Notes under the pieces: model-generated | Told to the model about the DNA's origin: nothing | The model's database searches: none | Seen by the model: the letters and a program-made list of their open reading frames with translations, nothing else | Assembly (NCBI GenBank): GCA_019633425.1 | Contig: WSUB01000092.1 | Span: 1-64,000, forward strand | Origin: Tulasnella sp. 424 | Taxonomy: Eukaryota; Basidiomycota; Agaricomycetes; Cantharellales; Tulasnellaceae | DNA: 64,000 bases | Direction: 5' to 3' | Position numbers and translations under genes: made by a program | Shown: positions 11,225 through 22,413 of the stretch, one piece after another | Numbering within the stretch: position 1 is the first letter of the stretch | How the letters are laid out: every line of letters starts with the position of its first letter

Positions 11225-14200
11225 CTAGTTCTTCTTTGCCTTGGACGCCATCTGAGAAGCCAATCCAAGTCAGTTGAGTATTCATGAAGACAGGCCGTGG
11301 ACTACGTACCAGGTTAAGAGCACTGCCAGCCTTGAACCACTCGATCTGGCCCTCGTTGAAGGAGTGAGCGAGCGAGATCTCGTCAACGGTGCCGTCGGGG
11401 TGCTTGGCGACCAAAGTCAAGTTCTTGCCAGGGGCGAAGGTCTCGAGACCCTTGATGTCAACCTTATCCTCGGGGGTGATCTTGTCGTAGTCGGCGGGGT
11501 CGGCGAAGGTCAAAGCGAGCATACCCTGCTTCTTCAAGTTGGTCTCGTGGATACGAGCGAAGGAGCGGGTGATGATGGCGAGACCACCGAGGAAACGGGG
11601 TTCAAGAGCAGCGTGTTCACGGGAAGAGCCCTCGCCGTAGTTGTGGTCACCAATGACAACCCACTTGATGCCGTGGTCGCGGTAGTAGGCAGCGGTCTGA
11701 GGAACACCTCCCCATTCGCCGGTGACTTGGTTCTGGATCTTGTTGGCTTCCTTGTTGGCAATGTTGATAGCACCAATGAGGCAGTTCTCTACGAGTCGTG
11801 AAATCCAATCAGTTATCTGCTCCGACTGTGAAGCTCATCCCTCAACTCACGCGAGATGTTTTGGAGATGTCCACGGTACTTGAGCCAAGGGCCACCAGCA
11901 GAGATGTGGTCAGTAGCTAAATTCAAGCGGAACGTCAGCACCTTGTACGCAGGCTTGGTCCGCAAAATTCACTTACTGCACTTGCCGAGGACCTTGATCA
12001 AGACGGGGAGGTCCTTGGGTTCCTTGCCATCCCATGGCTGGAAGGGCTTGAGCAGCTGGAGACGGTCGGAAGTAGGGCTGACAATGACGTTGACGGAAGC
12101 ACGGTCCTCCGGTGGGGCCTGGAAGGTGTCCTCGCCAGGGTCGTAGCCACGAGGAGGAAGCTCGTTGCCAGTGGGATCCGCGAACTTGAAGGGCTTGCCA
12201 TCAGTGCCAGTGAGAGAGTCGGTCAAGGGGTTGAAGGTCAAGTCGCCAGCGAAAGCCATGGCGGTGACGATATCGGGAGAGGCGACGAAAGCGTGAGTGG
12301 CGGGGTTGGCGTCGTTGCGACCAGTGAAGTTACGGTTGTAGGAGGTGATGACTATATATGCACGATCGACATTGTTAGCTCCTTTTTTGGGGCGAGGCTA
12401 CCACCATACGTACTCGAGTTCTTCTCGCCCTTCTTGACGTCGCGGCGATCCCATTGACCAATGCAAGGGCCGCAAGCGTTGGCAAGGACCAAGCCACCGA
12501 CGCTCTCGAACATGCCGATTTGACCGTCACGTGCGATGGTAGCACGGACTTGCTCTGAACCGGGAGTGATGGTGAACTTGGACTTGACTTCCAAGCCGTG
12601 CTCAGAGGCTTGACGAGCGATCGAAGCGGAGCGCGACATGTCTTCGTAAGAAGAGTTGGTGCAAGAGCCGATGAGAGCGACCTTGAGTTCCTGGGGCCAG
12701 TCGTTCTCCTTCACTGCTTGAGCGAACTTGGAGATGGGAGTGGCCAAGTCGGGAGTGAAGGGACCGTTGATGTGGGGTTCAAGTTCGGAGAGGTTCTACG
12801 TAACACAAGCCATGTCAGAAAATGCACTTGCAGAGGAAACGAGGGATTTCTTACAATCTCGATGACTTGATCGTACTCGGCACCCTCATCAGACTTCAAG
12901 TTGTGCTGGAATTGCTTGGCGTAGTCGGCGATGTCACCACGCTTCGTAGCGCGGAGATAATCACCCATACGGCTGTTGTAAGGGAAGAGCGAAGTGGTGG
13001 CTCCGATTTCAGCACCCATGTTGCAGATGGTGGCCATGCCCGTGCAAGACAGGGACTCGACGCCAGGACCAGTGTACTCGACAATGGCACCAGTACCACC
13101 CTTGACGGTAAGGATACCGGCAACCTTGAGGATGACATCTGCGATAAAATCGTTTAGTCAGTTCCTGGTCAGGAAAAAAGGTTGAAGAATGTTCGTACCC
13201 TTGGGAGTGGTCCATCCACTGATCTTGCCAGTCAGGTTGACACCGATGACCTTGGGGCACTTCAACTCCCATGGCAAGTTGGCCATGACGTCAACAGCGT
13301 CGGCACCACCAACACCGCAAGCAATCATGCCGAGACCACCAGCGTTGGGAGTGTGCGAGTCGGTACCGATCATTAGACCACCGGGGAAGGCGTAGTTTTC
13401 GAGGATAATTTGATGGATGATACCGGAGCCGGGCTTCCAGAAACCAATGCCGTACTAAAGACGTGAAAATTGAATCTAGTTAGCGTCTCATCCTTAACGC
13501 GACGATGATAATTGGAATTCGGGAAGAATTGGACGAGTTCCCAAATGGATGAAAGGGCAATTATAACGCTTTCGTCCGGTCGCGGAACGAGCCGAGCCAA
13601 GATTGCCGAACGGCTGAGCGCCGGACGCACAATAGGGCTCCTCGAAACGAAGAACTTCTGCCGTATCGAACGGATGCCGTGCAATTGGAGTAAAATGGAT
13701 AGTCGCGTGGCGCCACCCAGAATAGAACGGCCGAGATAAGAAGATGACGTATGAGAGCTCACCTTGGCTGTAGCAGTGGCAAGGAAGTCGTAAACCTCCT
13801 TGTTGATGTCGATAGCGCGAGCCAAATCCTTAACACCGCCAATTTGGGCCTCAATCAAGTGGTCGCAGTGGACGGTGGTCGGAACAGCAGTCGTGGGCAT
13901 GCCTGCGGACATGAATTGAAGAATGGCCATCTAGAACGCGAAAACCGCCATCGTTAGCATTGGAGATTAGGGGAGAGACTCTTCGGAGCGTACCTGAGCA
14001 GTCGCATCCTGGCAAGCCACGCGCTATGAGGTGAAATGAGGCGTTTGAGATAACGCGGTTCAGACCAAAATTTCCATCACGACGCGAGAAGACACTCACG
14101 TCAGGACGAAGCTTGAGATAGCTCTTGCCACGGATAATCTCCTCGTTGACTGGATCGTCCAAATGGCCGTAAAGGATCTTTTCCGAGAGCGTGAGTGGTC

Positions 14201-14464
14201 GGTTGAGCCTAAAGGGTTCATTCGTGTGGAAGGACAACGTCAGTCGGTAACTAATTCCACGACATCGTCGGAACAAGGGATAAAGACCGACCTCTTGCGG
14301 ACAACAGCGAGGTTGTCCTCGATGCGCTGGTAGTTGATGTAGTTGCCCTCCTCCAGAGGACTCATGCGGACCTTGGTATCACCGATTCGAGGAGCGGCGG
14401 TAGCCATGCCCTTGAAGGGCACCAGGCGCCTCTTTACGACCGATCTTGATGTTCGGGAAAGCAT
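11225..14464 (-). CDS. ACO1: Aconitate hydratase, mitochondrial
   Basis: Converts citrate to isocitrate in the TCA cycle with a [4Fe-4S] cluster. The cluster cysteines are visible in [11 protein letters not shown] and in [11 protein letters not shown] (both near 12440-12680). Other conserved aconitase blocks are [15 protein letters not shown] and the C-terminal swivel-domain segments [16 protein letters not shown] and [20 protein letters not shown]. The first exon ([19 protein letters not shown]) is Arg-rich with no acidic residues, as expected for a mitochondrial targeting peptide. There are about ten exons, and the last coding one is tiny, encoding ASKAKKN before the stop at 11225-11227. 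All exons join in frame and no damage is seen. Confidence 0.95.
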
Positions 14465-14671
14465 GATGAAGGGAAGAAGTAGTGCGTCTTTGAAGACGAC
14501 TGTAAGAGGAGGGGGGAGAGAGGAGAGGGAAGGGCGACGACGAGGAAGGGGAGAAAGTTGGTGAGGACGAGAAAGAAATGGGAGAGGCTGTCGGTTTATG
14601 ACGGAACGACGAGAGGCCTGTGAAAGTGGGAACCTTGCCGAATCCTCCGAGGCCCAGTCACAGTCAGTCAG

Positions 14672-14676
14672 CCAAT
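14672..14676 (+). promoter_or_regulatory. CCAAT box upstream of aconitase
   Basis: A CCAAT pentamer lies about 210 bp upstream of the aconitase start. In fungi, respiratory and iron-dependent genes, aconitase included, are commonly controlled through CCAAT-binding Hap complexes. The match is short and could be chance. Confidence 0.3.
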
Positions 14677-15226
14677 CAGATCCATCACTTTAACACTCCA
14701 CGCTGTCCTCCCCGGGTCCTTCCACAAGTGACCGGAGTCCCCATGGTCTGCAGGTCGATCGCAAACACACCCAAATATCGGAGTGCGTCGGTAACACATG
14801 TCTCCAGACCACAGAGTCCCTGAAGAACGCCATATGCTCCGATAATACCTTGTCGCTCGCTGGCGGCCGTACATCAACCCTCGGGGTAGCGCACTCTCCG
14901 CCAATTCCGTTTCACCAAAATCCAATCCACTTTTTGCAACTCGCGTGCCGCTCTCGGGTATCCGGCTGAACATCTTCGAGTTCTCCGGCTTTCTCGCGCC
15001 CCCGTGAAGATTCGCCGCGCCCCAGTTTGCCCCGGACCCGGACAACCCGGGATGACCAAAAAGATACTCCCTGTATTTCACCGGATGAATACGGATAGTA
15101 ACCGCCACAAAAAAAGGAAGAACCCCTAGAAGCCCAAAAGAGAATCTACAGTTTTTGAAATCCAACCAAATATGGTAATCACTTTTTCAAAGGCACTGTG
15201 AGAACCAAGCTGAAACACCGACAAGC

Positions 15227-16771
15227 TCAGCTTCGTTCGCGACGGCCCACAATGCTTAGCTTGCCGTTCTGAACTTGGCATGTGTATGGTGGCGCGCAGA
15301 GTGTTGGCCCAACTGCAACGCGTAACCGCAGCACGCGCGTTCCATCCCAAATCAGTTACTCTCCGCTTATGCCGCACTCACAACTAATAACTTACGTGTA
15401 ACCAAACCCTCCGCACTGAGACCACTGCTGAATCTGATACGTCGATCCAATAAGTCCAACCTGAACCGTCGAGAACGTCACCGAAGCATTCAGTTCATTC
15501 ACGTCCACCAACGCGGGGTCTCCCGAATTCGTGGGGCACGTTCCTCGAGCCACTCCCGGCTAAGCTGAAGACGTACCGGCTGGGTAATTGCTGTCCAGCC
15601 ACAAAAGGTGTGCTGCGGGGTCATCCCCTGTTCAAAGATGCTCCCGAGTCCTCCATAATTCTCGAAGCTCGTCGGATCTCCAACCTCGATTCCTTCGCCG
15701 TGCAGTACCCTGCCGAAATGGAATTGCCTGCTGGGATTCCCGCAACGTTGACAGAGGCGTTCTGGATGATTGCGCCCCCTTGAATCCAGAGTCGTTGGAT
15801 CTCAGTGAGGGTACCCGTCGCCGTACCAGCGTCAGTAAGAAACTGCGTCACGACCGTGAACTTCTTCGTCCTGATGATCGTCTTGGAAGGACCTGCTGGC
15901 CATTGTGATAGGAATTGTAGTCGCAGCCAACTGGGTCGCAGACACCTCCGGTTGGGTCCGCCACGATGCCACATTCCGTCCCTGTGCATCGATATTGTCC
16001 CGTAACAGTCGACAAGCACGAGTGGCCGGTGAATGTCGATGAGATGGAGTTACCCTGAAAGAGGTCGATCTCGTTGCAGCAAAACCCGGATTTCACCACC
16101 CCTGAAGTCGACGATATAAGCGCCCAGTCGAGATTATTCACCTAACACGAACGGTCACTCAAGGTCAGCAAGCGAACTTGATACTTTCTGAGCGAACGTA
16201 CCTCTCCGCCGATCCACTTCAGATCCTTGGGGCACCGCGAATCACAGTACCCGACCCCGTACTTCGCTCCAGCGGTATTTCCGGGTTTTGCAGACACCCC
16301 ACCATCCGCTGCCATCTCGCCGAGTTGCGCTGACGCAGCGATCCCGCAAGGCAGTTTGCTCACGTCCACGTCGAACGCGATCTCTTGGTTCAAAAGCTTG
16401 AACAGCTCATACTTGGTACCAACATTCTGTCCTTGTTTCCACTTGAGAGTGACGGCCGTTCCGTTGCTGGTGATTCCGTAGGTACTGCTATAGTCCGCTC
16501 CTTCGAGCACGCAGTTGGACTTACACGTGGCCGGGTCGGGACAGATCGTTGTATCCCATTGGTTACCTGAGTTCGTGAAACCGGTCTTCGTGTGGTACCA
16601 CCTCCAGTTCGCGTCGAGAACGACTTGACCGCTGATGCTCTGTGCGCATCCGTGGCTTTCGCACAGCCGCCAGGTGAGTGAAGGATGGACCTCGGGGGTA
16701 AGAGTACTGGGACGCCGAGCGTTTGTGCATATAACTAGAAGCAGAGAGAGCAGAACAAGTGGGATTGCCAT
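15227..16771 (-). pseudogene. GH7 cellobiohydrolase-like copy 1 with degenerate CBM1, broken
   Basis: The first exon starts with a signal peptide (MAIPLVLLSLLLVICTNA) and carries GH7 blocks (PEVHPSLTW, VLDANWRWYH, NTAGAKYGVGYCDSRCPKD). After an intron the active-site strand reads CCNEIDLFQGNSIS, with Gln in place of the acid/base Glu. Beyond this the gene is broken. Frameshifts are needed near 15895 (after NGQQ), near 15690 (after YCTAKES) and near 15620, where about eight codons are missing. An in-frame TAG sits at 15560-15562. The C-terminus still shows part of a family 1 carbohydrate-binding module (WSQCGGFGYT, then LCAPPYTCQVQNG in a shifted frame), but the final YSQCL is gone. This is the only copy with recognisable CBM1 sequence on both sides of an intron. 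Confidence 0.85.
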
Positions 16772-17694
16772 GCTGCTTGCCTCGAGGGAGTCGTAATTTG
16801 GCTATGGCGTTCTCATTCAGCGTCCTCCGGTTCCTTCTTATACGCTCACAGGCGCAAAATGTCCGGTAGCCTGTCACAAAGACGAACTTTCAATGTTTAT
16901 TGTGTAGGTGCTTGGCGAATTAAAGAGGTTTATGAAAGTCGAATGAGCTCGGTCGCACCTACCTCAACGTATTACGACGTAGGCAGGGTCGCTGACCGAC
17001 TTTTTCTCTTCGCTTAGATCTAATTGATCTATCTGAAAGAGCGTCATTACACCGGGCAGCTTTAAGAAAATAATATTGTTTCTCCGTTTGCTCCTTATTA
17101 CTTAAGACATGCCTCAAGAGGGATTATAGCAGTGAAACCCTACCGTACCGATTAGCGTGCTATCATGACGTGTGAGTCCGAGGTGACGCCGCAGACAGTC
17201 TTGCCTCAGGCTATAAAAAGTACGGGTTGGCTGGGCAAAGTGAGTGGGAGGATTTACGACTGGGTACAGTCGGGCAGAAGCCTTGGATGCTTGTTCGGTG
17301 CGACAGCTAGTGCCAACGCCTCGTGTGTCCATACCCTCTCTCCTTCGAACTCACTTCTCCGAGCGCTCCTAATTCTATCACTCTCTGCTCGTCTTACTCT
17401 TCACCTACAGCTTCGATAACCAAAGAGCCTTTGGTCCGTCGTTCCGTCGTGATGCATGTAATTCAAAACCAGTTACATTTATGTTGAGCGGGGATCTAGA
17501 TGTATGATGTATCCGACTATGTACAAACACTCGGAGAAATACTCTATTCAACAGGTTAAATGTCAGCTTGGCTTTCGTCTCTTGATCCAAGCACCGGCAC
17601 AAACTCACGATTGACATATTGGCTATGGAGGAGTATAGGTATACAGTCCACTATGATCATCGAGATGCGCTTAGCTCTATATCAAGTTTGAATT
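16772..17694. other. Spacer upstream of GH7 copy 1 and downstream of copy 2
   Basis: Contains the promoter of GH7 copy 1: on the minus strand a TATAAG lies at 16837-16842, about 70 bp before the ATG, next to a TTTTGCGC element shared with copies 2 and 3. The stretch from about 17400 onward recurs at about 19960, so the left edge of the later duplication unit lies here. No gene is seen. Confidence 0.5.
16837..16842 (-). promoter_or_regulatory. TATA-like box of GH7 copy 1
   Basis: TATAAG on the minus strand, 66-71 bp upstream of the start codon at 16771. A GCGCAAAA element (plus-strand reading, about 16852-16859) follows. Similar elements at the same distance precede copies 2 and 3. Confidence 0.4.
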
Positions 17695-17750
17695 GTCTCA
17701 AGCCTTACGTGAATGCCTGACCACCACACGTTCCGTAGCGGGGAACGGTA
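17695..17750 (-). pseudogene. CBM1 relic just after the stop of GH7 copy 2
   Basis: Immediately beyond the stop codon at 17751-17753, a shifted minus-strand frame reads RYGTCGGQAFT and then meets a splice-donor-like GTAAGG. This matches the start of a family 1 carbohydrate-binding module (consensus YGQCGGxGYTG). It sits exactly where copy 1 has its CBM1 exon, with a donor at the same point. It suggests the ancestor carried a CBM1 that copy 2 lost through a frameshift and an earlier stop. Confidence 0.55.
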
Positions 17751-19176
17751 CTAAGCCGTTGTGCTGCCAATGGGTCCAGTCCGAATGTTCGAGAAGGTGA
17801 CATATGATTGTGCTCCGATTACTTCAATGTTCCCTTGGCTCGTAGGGCAGGTTCCCCTAAGCACACCAGGCTGGGTAGCTGGGGACGTGGGAGGATAGGC
17901 ACTGTCCAGCCAAAGGAAAGAGGTTGCCGGGTCGTTCTTGATGCTCAGCGACAAAACCATTCCTCTTTTCAACGCTGCGCTGAGAGTGCTGAACCCTCCG
18001 TGATTTTCGAAGCTCGGCGCGTCCCCGAATACGGACTCTTTCTGCGCACAGTAATTCGCAGTTATGGAATTAGCAGCACTGATACCAGGGACGTTGACCG
18101 AAGCATTCTGGATGACGACACCATTTTGGACCCAGAGTCGTTGGATCTCGGTGAGAGTTCCCGTTGCGGCTCCCGTGCCGGTGATGAATCGGGTGACGAC
18201 GGTGAACTTCTTACTGGTGTCGATAGTCTTGGCTGGGCCGTAGAATGTGGTCGCTCCATTTCGATAGCTGTTGTATTCGCATCCAAGGGGGTCGCAGACA
18301 CCTCCATAAGGACTTGTTGTCGTCCCGCAGGTTGCTCCAGAACATTGGTATAATCCCGTGACGGAGGATGAGCAAGAGTGACCGGCAAAGTCCGAGGAGA
18401 TCGAGTTGCCTTGGAAGAGGTCAACTTCGTTACAACACGCCCCATAATTGCCAGCCCCGTTCGGCGTCGAGGAAGTTACGGTCCAACCAAGGAGGTTTGC
18501 CTAAAGTGCCTCGACAAGGCAAGAGAGTGAGCAGGGAGTTGGTAATCTCCGGACACTTAGAGTGCCGAGTACCCACCTGTCCTTTGATCCATTTCAGATC
18601 TCTGGGACATTGCGCGTCGCAATATCCCACTCCGTACTTTGCCCCTGCCGTGTTCCCTGAGTCTGTTGACATTCCACCATCTGCCGCCATCTCGCTCAAT
18701 TGGACAGTCGCTGCCATGCCACATGGCAGGGCGCTCGCGTCCACGTCGATAGCAATCTCCTGGGCCAGGGGCGTGAATTTCTGATATGTGGTGTCGTTGT
18801 TGAGAAGGTATATCCTGGATCCCACAGTTGATCCTTGCACCCATTTGAGCGTGACTGAGCCGCCGCTAGTCGAAATGCCGTCGGAGAGGTAATCAACTCC
18901 TTCGATGACACAGTTTGCGTTGCATGTTACGGGATCCGGACAGAGGGTGGCGTCCCATGTGTTACCCGTGAAGCAGTTTGTGTAACCAGTACTTGCATGA
19001 TACCACCGCCAATTAGCGTCCAGGACAACCTTGCCGGCTTGGGTGGTGCATCCGCCAGCAGCCGTACATTTTGACCAGGTGAGGGAGGGGTGAACCTCAG
19101 GTGTCACCGTACCGGGATGTTGAGCGTTGGCAAGGAAAGCAAGGATAAGAGAAGAAAGCGTCGCGCGACGGTACAT
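17751..19176 (-). CDS. GH7-family protein, copy 2: intact frame, acid/base Glu replaced by Gln
   Basis: Two exons (18577-19176 and 17751-18500) join in phase to give 449 residues, close to the usual catalytic-domain length. A signal peptide (MYRRATLSSLILAFLANA) predicts secretion. GH7 landmarks are PEVHPSLTWSKC, VLDANWRWYH with the tunnel-entrance tryptophans, NTAGAKYGVGYCDAQCPRD, GGVCDPLGCEYNSYRNG and LWLDSAYPPTSPAT. The canonical active-site strand of GH7 is EMDIWE (nucleophile, Asp, acid/base). Here it is EVDLFQ, residues 225-230, so the nucleophile and Asp remain but the acid/base is Gln. The tryptophan preceding the LWLDS strand in active enzymes (SLWDD) is replaced (SIKND). I translated exon 2 codon by codon and found no stop. 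Normal hydrolysis is unlikely, and carbohydrate binding is possible. Confidence 0.85.
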
Positions 19177-19247
19177 TTTGGCGGAGCCTTGGTGAAGTGA
19201 ACGTGCTTATCGTTTGAGGTCTCGTACATTGTGTATTGAGACCCCGT

Positions 19248-19254
19248 TATATGA
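19248..19254 (-). promoter_or_regulatory. TATA-like box of GH7 copy 2
   Basis: A CATATAA sequence on the minus strand lies about 72-78 bp upstream of the ATG. A TTTTGCGC element follows about 15 bp further upstream. The arrangement matches copy 3 and resembles copy 1. Confidence 0.4.
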
Positions 19255-19659
19255 GGCTGCGAGCGCAAAATACACGGATAGTTATCGCCGAAAATATTTC
19301 AAGAGAATCTTGAAGGTTTGATTCTGATGCGTCTTATTCATAGAAGGGACCAAGTTTCGTGTGATCGGCGGAAGGAAGCCAGCGTATTCACCGCCCGATT
19401 CTGTTTAGCCTGATCTAGGGTATTGGACGGGCAGTGTTCAAATATTTTTTAGATATTTGGGCGGAATATCTCCTTCTAATGGGGCCAATCAGCTAGCTGG
19501 TGATACAGAGAAGAATCAGTAAAGTCACTCACGCGAACCTTGACGTGCCGACCCGAAGTGGATCCTCTTCTGCTCTCACGAAGGATTTTTTATGACTTGC
19601 ACCGATACCGACGGCATTCGTAGAACATACCGTTCCTTTGGTTGGCGGAGAGGGTTGTG

Positions 19660-19815
19660 CAAGAACCTATGCTTGTTACGACTGTGAATCTTTGACTGGT
19701 ATCGACAACCTTTCCAGGACCAACGCCGTAGAAAGAGGAATTTCCGAGTCGGTAAGGATTTTAATCTCATCCACCAGGATTACATGTGCGGCCGTATCTG
19801 TCGCCTTTGCAGAAG
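19660..19815 (-). pseudogene. Fifth GH7 relic (short fragment)
   Basis: On the minus strand this reads GDRYGRTCNPGG, a stop, then NPYRLGNSSFYGVGPGK and VVDTSQRFTVV. This is the segment that follows the active-site strand in GH7 enzymes (canonical [23 protein letters not shown]). It has two stops and no flanking GH7 sequence. It is closer to canonical cellobiohydrolases and to copy 4 than to copies 2 and 3. A nearby stretch (19610-19670) is repeated at 22145-22205. Confidence 0.65.
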
Positions 19816-20239
19816 CCTTGGGCGCCTTTCGGTGGGACAGCCTAGTACCCACGCCTCGCCGGCTCGGGTGTGGCTATTACCTCCCCCTTTTTCCAAATTC
19901 ACTTATCCGAGCACTCTTAAGCCTGCCACTTTCTGTATGTACTACTTTTCTCCTAAAACTTGGATAACCAAACAACCCTTGGTCCGTCGTTCCGTCGTGA
20001 TGCATGTCCTTCAAAACCAGTTACATTTAAATTGAGCGGGGATTTAGATATGTGATGCATCCGACTATTTACAAACACTGGGAGAAATGCTCTATTAACA
20101 GGTAAAAGGTTAGCTCGGCTTTCGTCCCTTGATCCGAGCACCGCCACAACTCACGATTGAGGTATTGGCTACAGAGGAGCATAGATATACGGTCCCCTGC
20201 AATCAACAAAATGCGCTTAGCTCTATCTCAAATTTGAAC

Positions 20240-20296
20240 TCTCTCCAAACTTACGTGAATGCCTGGACACCACGCGTTCCGTAGCCGGGAACGATA
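20240..20296 (-). pseudogene. CBM1 relic after the stop of GH7 copy 3
   Basis: Equivalent of the relic behind copy 2. The shifted frame reads GYGTRGVQAFT, so the cysteine of the CGG core is now Arg. This shows further decay after the duplication. Confidence 0.45.
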
Positions 20297-21719
20297 CTAA
20301 GCCGTTGTGCCGATGGGTCCAGTCCGAATGTTCGAGAAGGTGACATATGATTGTGCTCCGATTACTTCAATGTTCCCTTGGCTCGTAGGGCAGGTTCCCC
20401 TAAGCACACCAGGCTGGGTAGCTGGGGACGTGGGAGGATAGGCACTGTCCAGCCAAAGGAAAGAGGTTGCCGGGTCGTTCTTGATGCTCAGCGACAAAAC
20501 CATTCCTCTTTTCAACGCTGCGCTGAGAGTGCTGAACCCTCCGTGATTTTCGAAGCTCGGCGCGTCCCCGAATACGGACTCTTTCTGCGCACAGTAATTC
20601 GCAGTTATGGAATTAGCAGCACTGATACCAGGGACGTTGACCGAAGCATTCTGGATGACGACGCTGTTTTGGACCCAGAGTCGTTGGATCTCGGTGAGAG
20701 TTCCCGTTGCGGTTCCCGTGTCGGTGATGAACCGGGTGACCACGGTGAACGTCTGGCTGGTGTTGATAGTCTTGGCCGGGCCGTAGAACGTAGTCGCTCC
20801 ATTTCGATAGCTGTTGTATTCGCATCCAAGGGGGTCGCAGACACCTCCATAAGGACTTGTTGTCGTCCCGCAGGTTGCTCCAGAACATTGGTATAATCCC
20901 GTGACGGAGGATGAGCAAGAGTGACCGGCAAAGTCCGAGGAGATCGAGTTGCCTTGGAAGAGGTCAACTTTGTTACAACATGCCCCATAGTTGCCATCCC
21001 CGTCCGTCGAGGAAGTTGCTGTCCAACCAAGGAGGTTTGCCTAAAGTGCCTCGACAAGGCGAGAGAGTGAGAAGAGAGTCGGTAGTCTCCAGACACTGAG
21101 AGCGCCGAGTACCCACCTGTCCTTTGATCCATTTCAGATCTCTGGGACATTGCGCGTCGCAATATCCCACTCCGTACTGTGCCCCTGCCGTGTTCCCTGA
21201 GTCTGTTGACATTCCACCATCTGCCGCCATCCCGCTCAATTGGACAGTCGCTGCCATGCCACATGGCAGGGCGCTCGCGTCCACGTCGATAGCAATCTCC
21301 TGGGCCAGGGGCGTGAATTTCTGATATGTGGTGTCGTTGTTGAGAAGGTATATCCTGGATCCCACAGTCGATCCTTGCACCCATTTGAGCTTGACTGAGC
21401 TGTTGCTCGTCGAAATGCCGAAGTCGGAGAGATAATCAACTCCTTCGATGACACAGTTTGCGTTGCATGTTACGGGATCCGGACAGAGGGTGGCGTCCCA
21501 TGTGTTGCCCGTGAAGCAGTTTGTGTAACTAGTACTTGCATGATACCACCGCCAATTAGCGTCCAGGACAACCTTGCCGGCTTGGGTGGTGCATCCGCCA
21601 GCAGCCGTACATTTTGACCAGGTGAGGGAGGGGTGAACCTCAGGGATCACCGTACCGGGATGTTGAGCGTTGGCGAAGGAGGCAAGGATAAGAGAGAAAA
21701 GCATCGCGCGACGAAACAT
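20297..21719 (-). CDS. GH7-family protein, copy 3: intact frame, both catalytic Glu lost
   Basis: Near-identical tandem copy of copy 2, with exons 21117-21719 and 20297-21040 and a predicted 448 residues, including a signal peptide (MFRRAMLFSLILASFANA). The active-site strand reads KVDLFQ at residues 225-230: the nucleophile codon is AAA (Lys) where copy 2 has GAA, and the acid/base is Gln. The frame is nevertheless open to the end, cysteines are kept, and DANWRWYH and LWLDSAYP are intact. Other differences from copy 2 include QLSGMAADGG for QLSEMAADGG and NTSQTFTVV for DTSKKFTVV. With neither catalytic glutamate, this protein cannot use the known GH7 retaining mechanism. It is either a binding protein or an early pseudogene. 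Confidence 0.85.
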
Positions 21720-21790
21720 TTTGGCGGAGCCTTTGTGGAGTGAATGTGCTTATCGTTCGACGTCTCGTACATTGTGTACCGAGTCCCCGC

Positions 21791-21797
21791 TATATGA
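21791..21797 (-). promoter_or_regulatory. TATA-like box of GH7 copy 3
   Basis: TATATGA on the plus strand (TCATATA on the minus), 72-78 bp upstream of the ATG, at the same distance as in copy 2. A TTTTGCGG element lies just upstream. Confidence 0.4.
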
Positions 21798-22413
21798 GGC
21801 TGCGACCGCAAAAGACACGGGCAGTTATCGCCGAAAATAGTTCAAGAGAGTATCGAAGGTTTGATTCTCTTGCGTCTTATTTCTAGAAGGTACTAAACTT
21901 CGTGCGATCGGCAGAAGGATGCCAGCGTATTCACCGCCAGGTTCTGTTCAGCCTGACTTATTGAACGAGCAGTGTTCAAATATTTTTAGACATCTTGGGC
22001 GGAATATCTCTTCCCAACGAGGCCAAGCATGTAGCTGGCGATACAGAGAAGGATCGGTAAGGTCACTTACGTGCACTAACCTTGACGTGCCGATCCGCAG
22101 TGGAACCTCTTCTACTCTCACGAAGGATTCTGCCTAACTTGCATCGATGCCGACGGCACTCGTCGAACATACCGTTCCTTTGGTTGGCGGAGAGGGCGGC
22201 GCAAGATCCCATGCTTTCATACCACCACACAGCCTGATCCGATTTCTCTGGAACGAGTAAACCACGGGCCCCGGGGCATCACAAATGCAGTGTTTGACGC
22301 AGGAAACTTTCTATGGGAACCAACAACAGAATAGTAAACGAGTAAGCTCAAAGGGTAATGACACCACTGAGACGATTAACAGTAGGAAGTAGAGTGTGTG
22401 TTAGGAGCCATGT

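Larger units (their letters stand above)
17400..19560. repeat. Tandem duplication unit carrying GH7 copy 2
   Basis: Gene, promoter and both flanks match the block at about 19960-22130, with an offset of 2,543 bp between the two genes. The left flank shares the segment around TTGGTCCGTCGTTCCGTCGT (about 17430 and 19980). The right flank shares GGGCGGAATATCTC (about 19460 and 21999). Confidence 0.75.
19960..22130. repeat. Tandem duplication unit carrying GH7 copy 3
   Basis: Second block of the same direct duplication. The genes are more alike than the flanks, which carry small indels. Confidence 0.75.

Noticed and set aside
20605..21384. Long open frames overlapping GH7 copies 2 and 3 in other frames (up to 259 codons)
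   Set aside because: They follow the codon structure of the true GH7 exons, recur at the same place in both copies only because of the duplication, and encode no recognisable protein.
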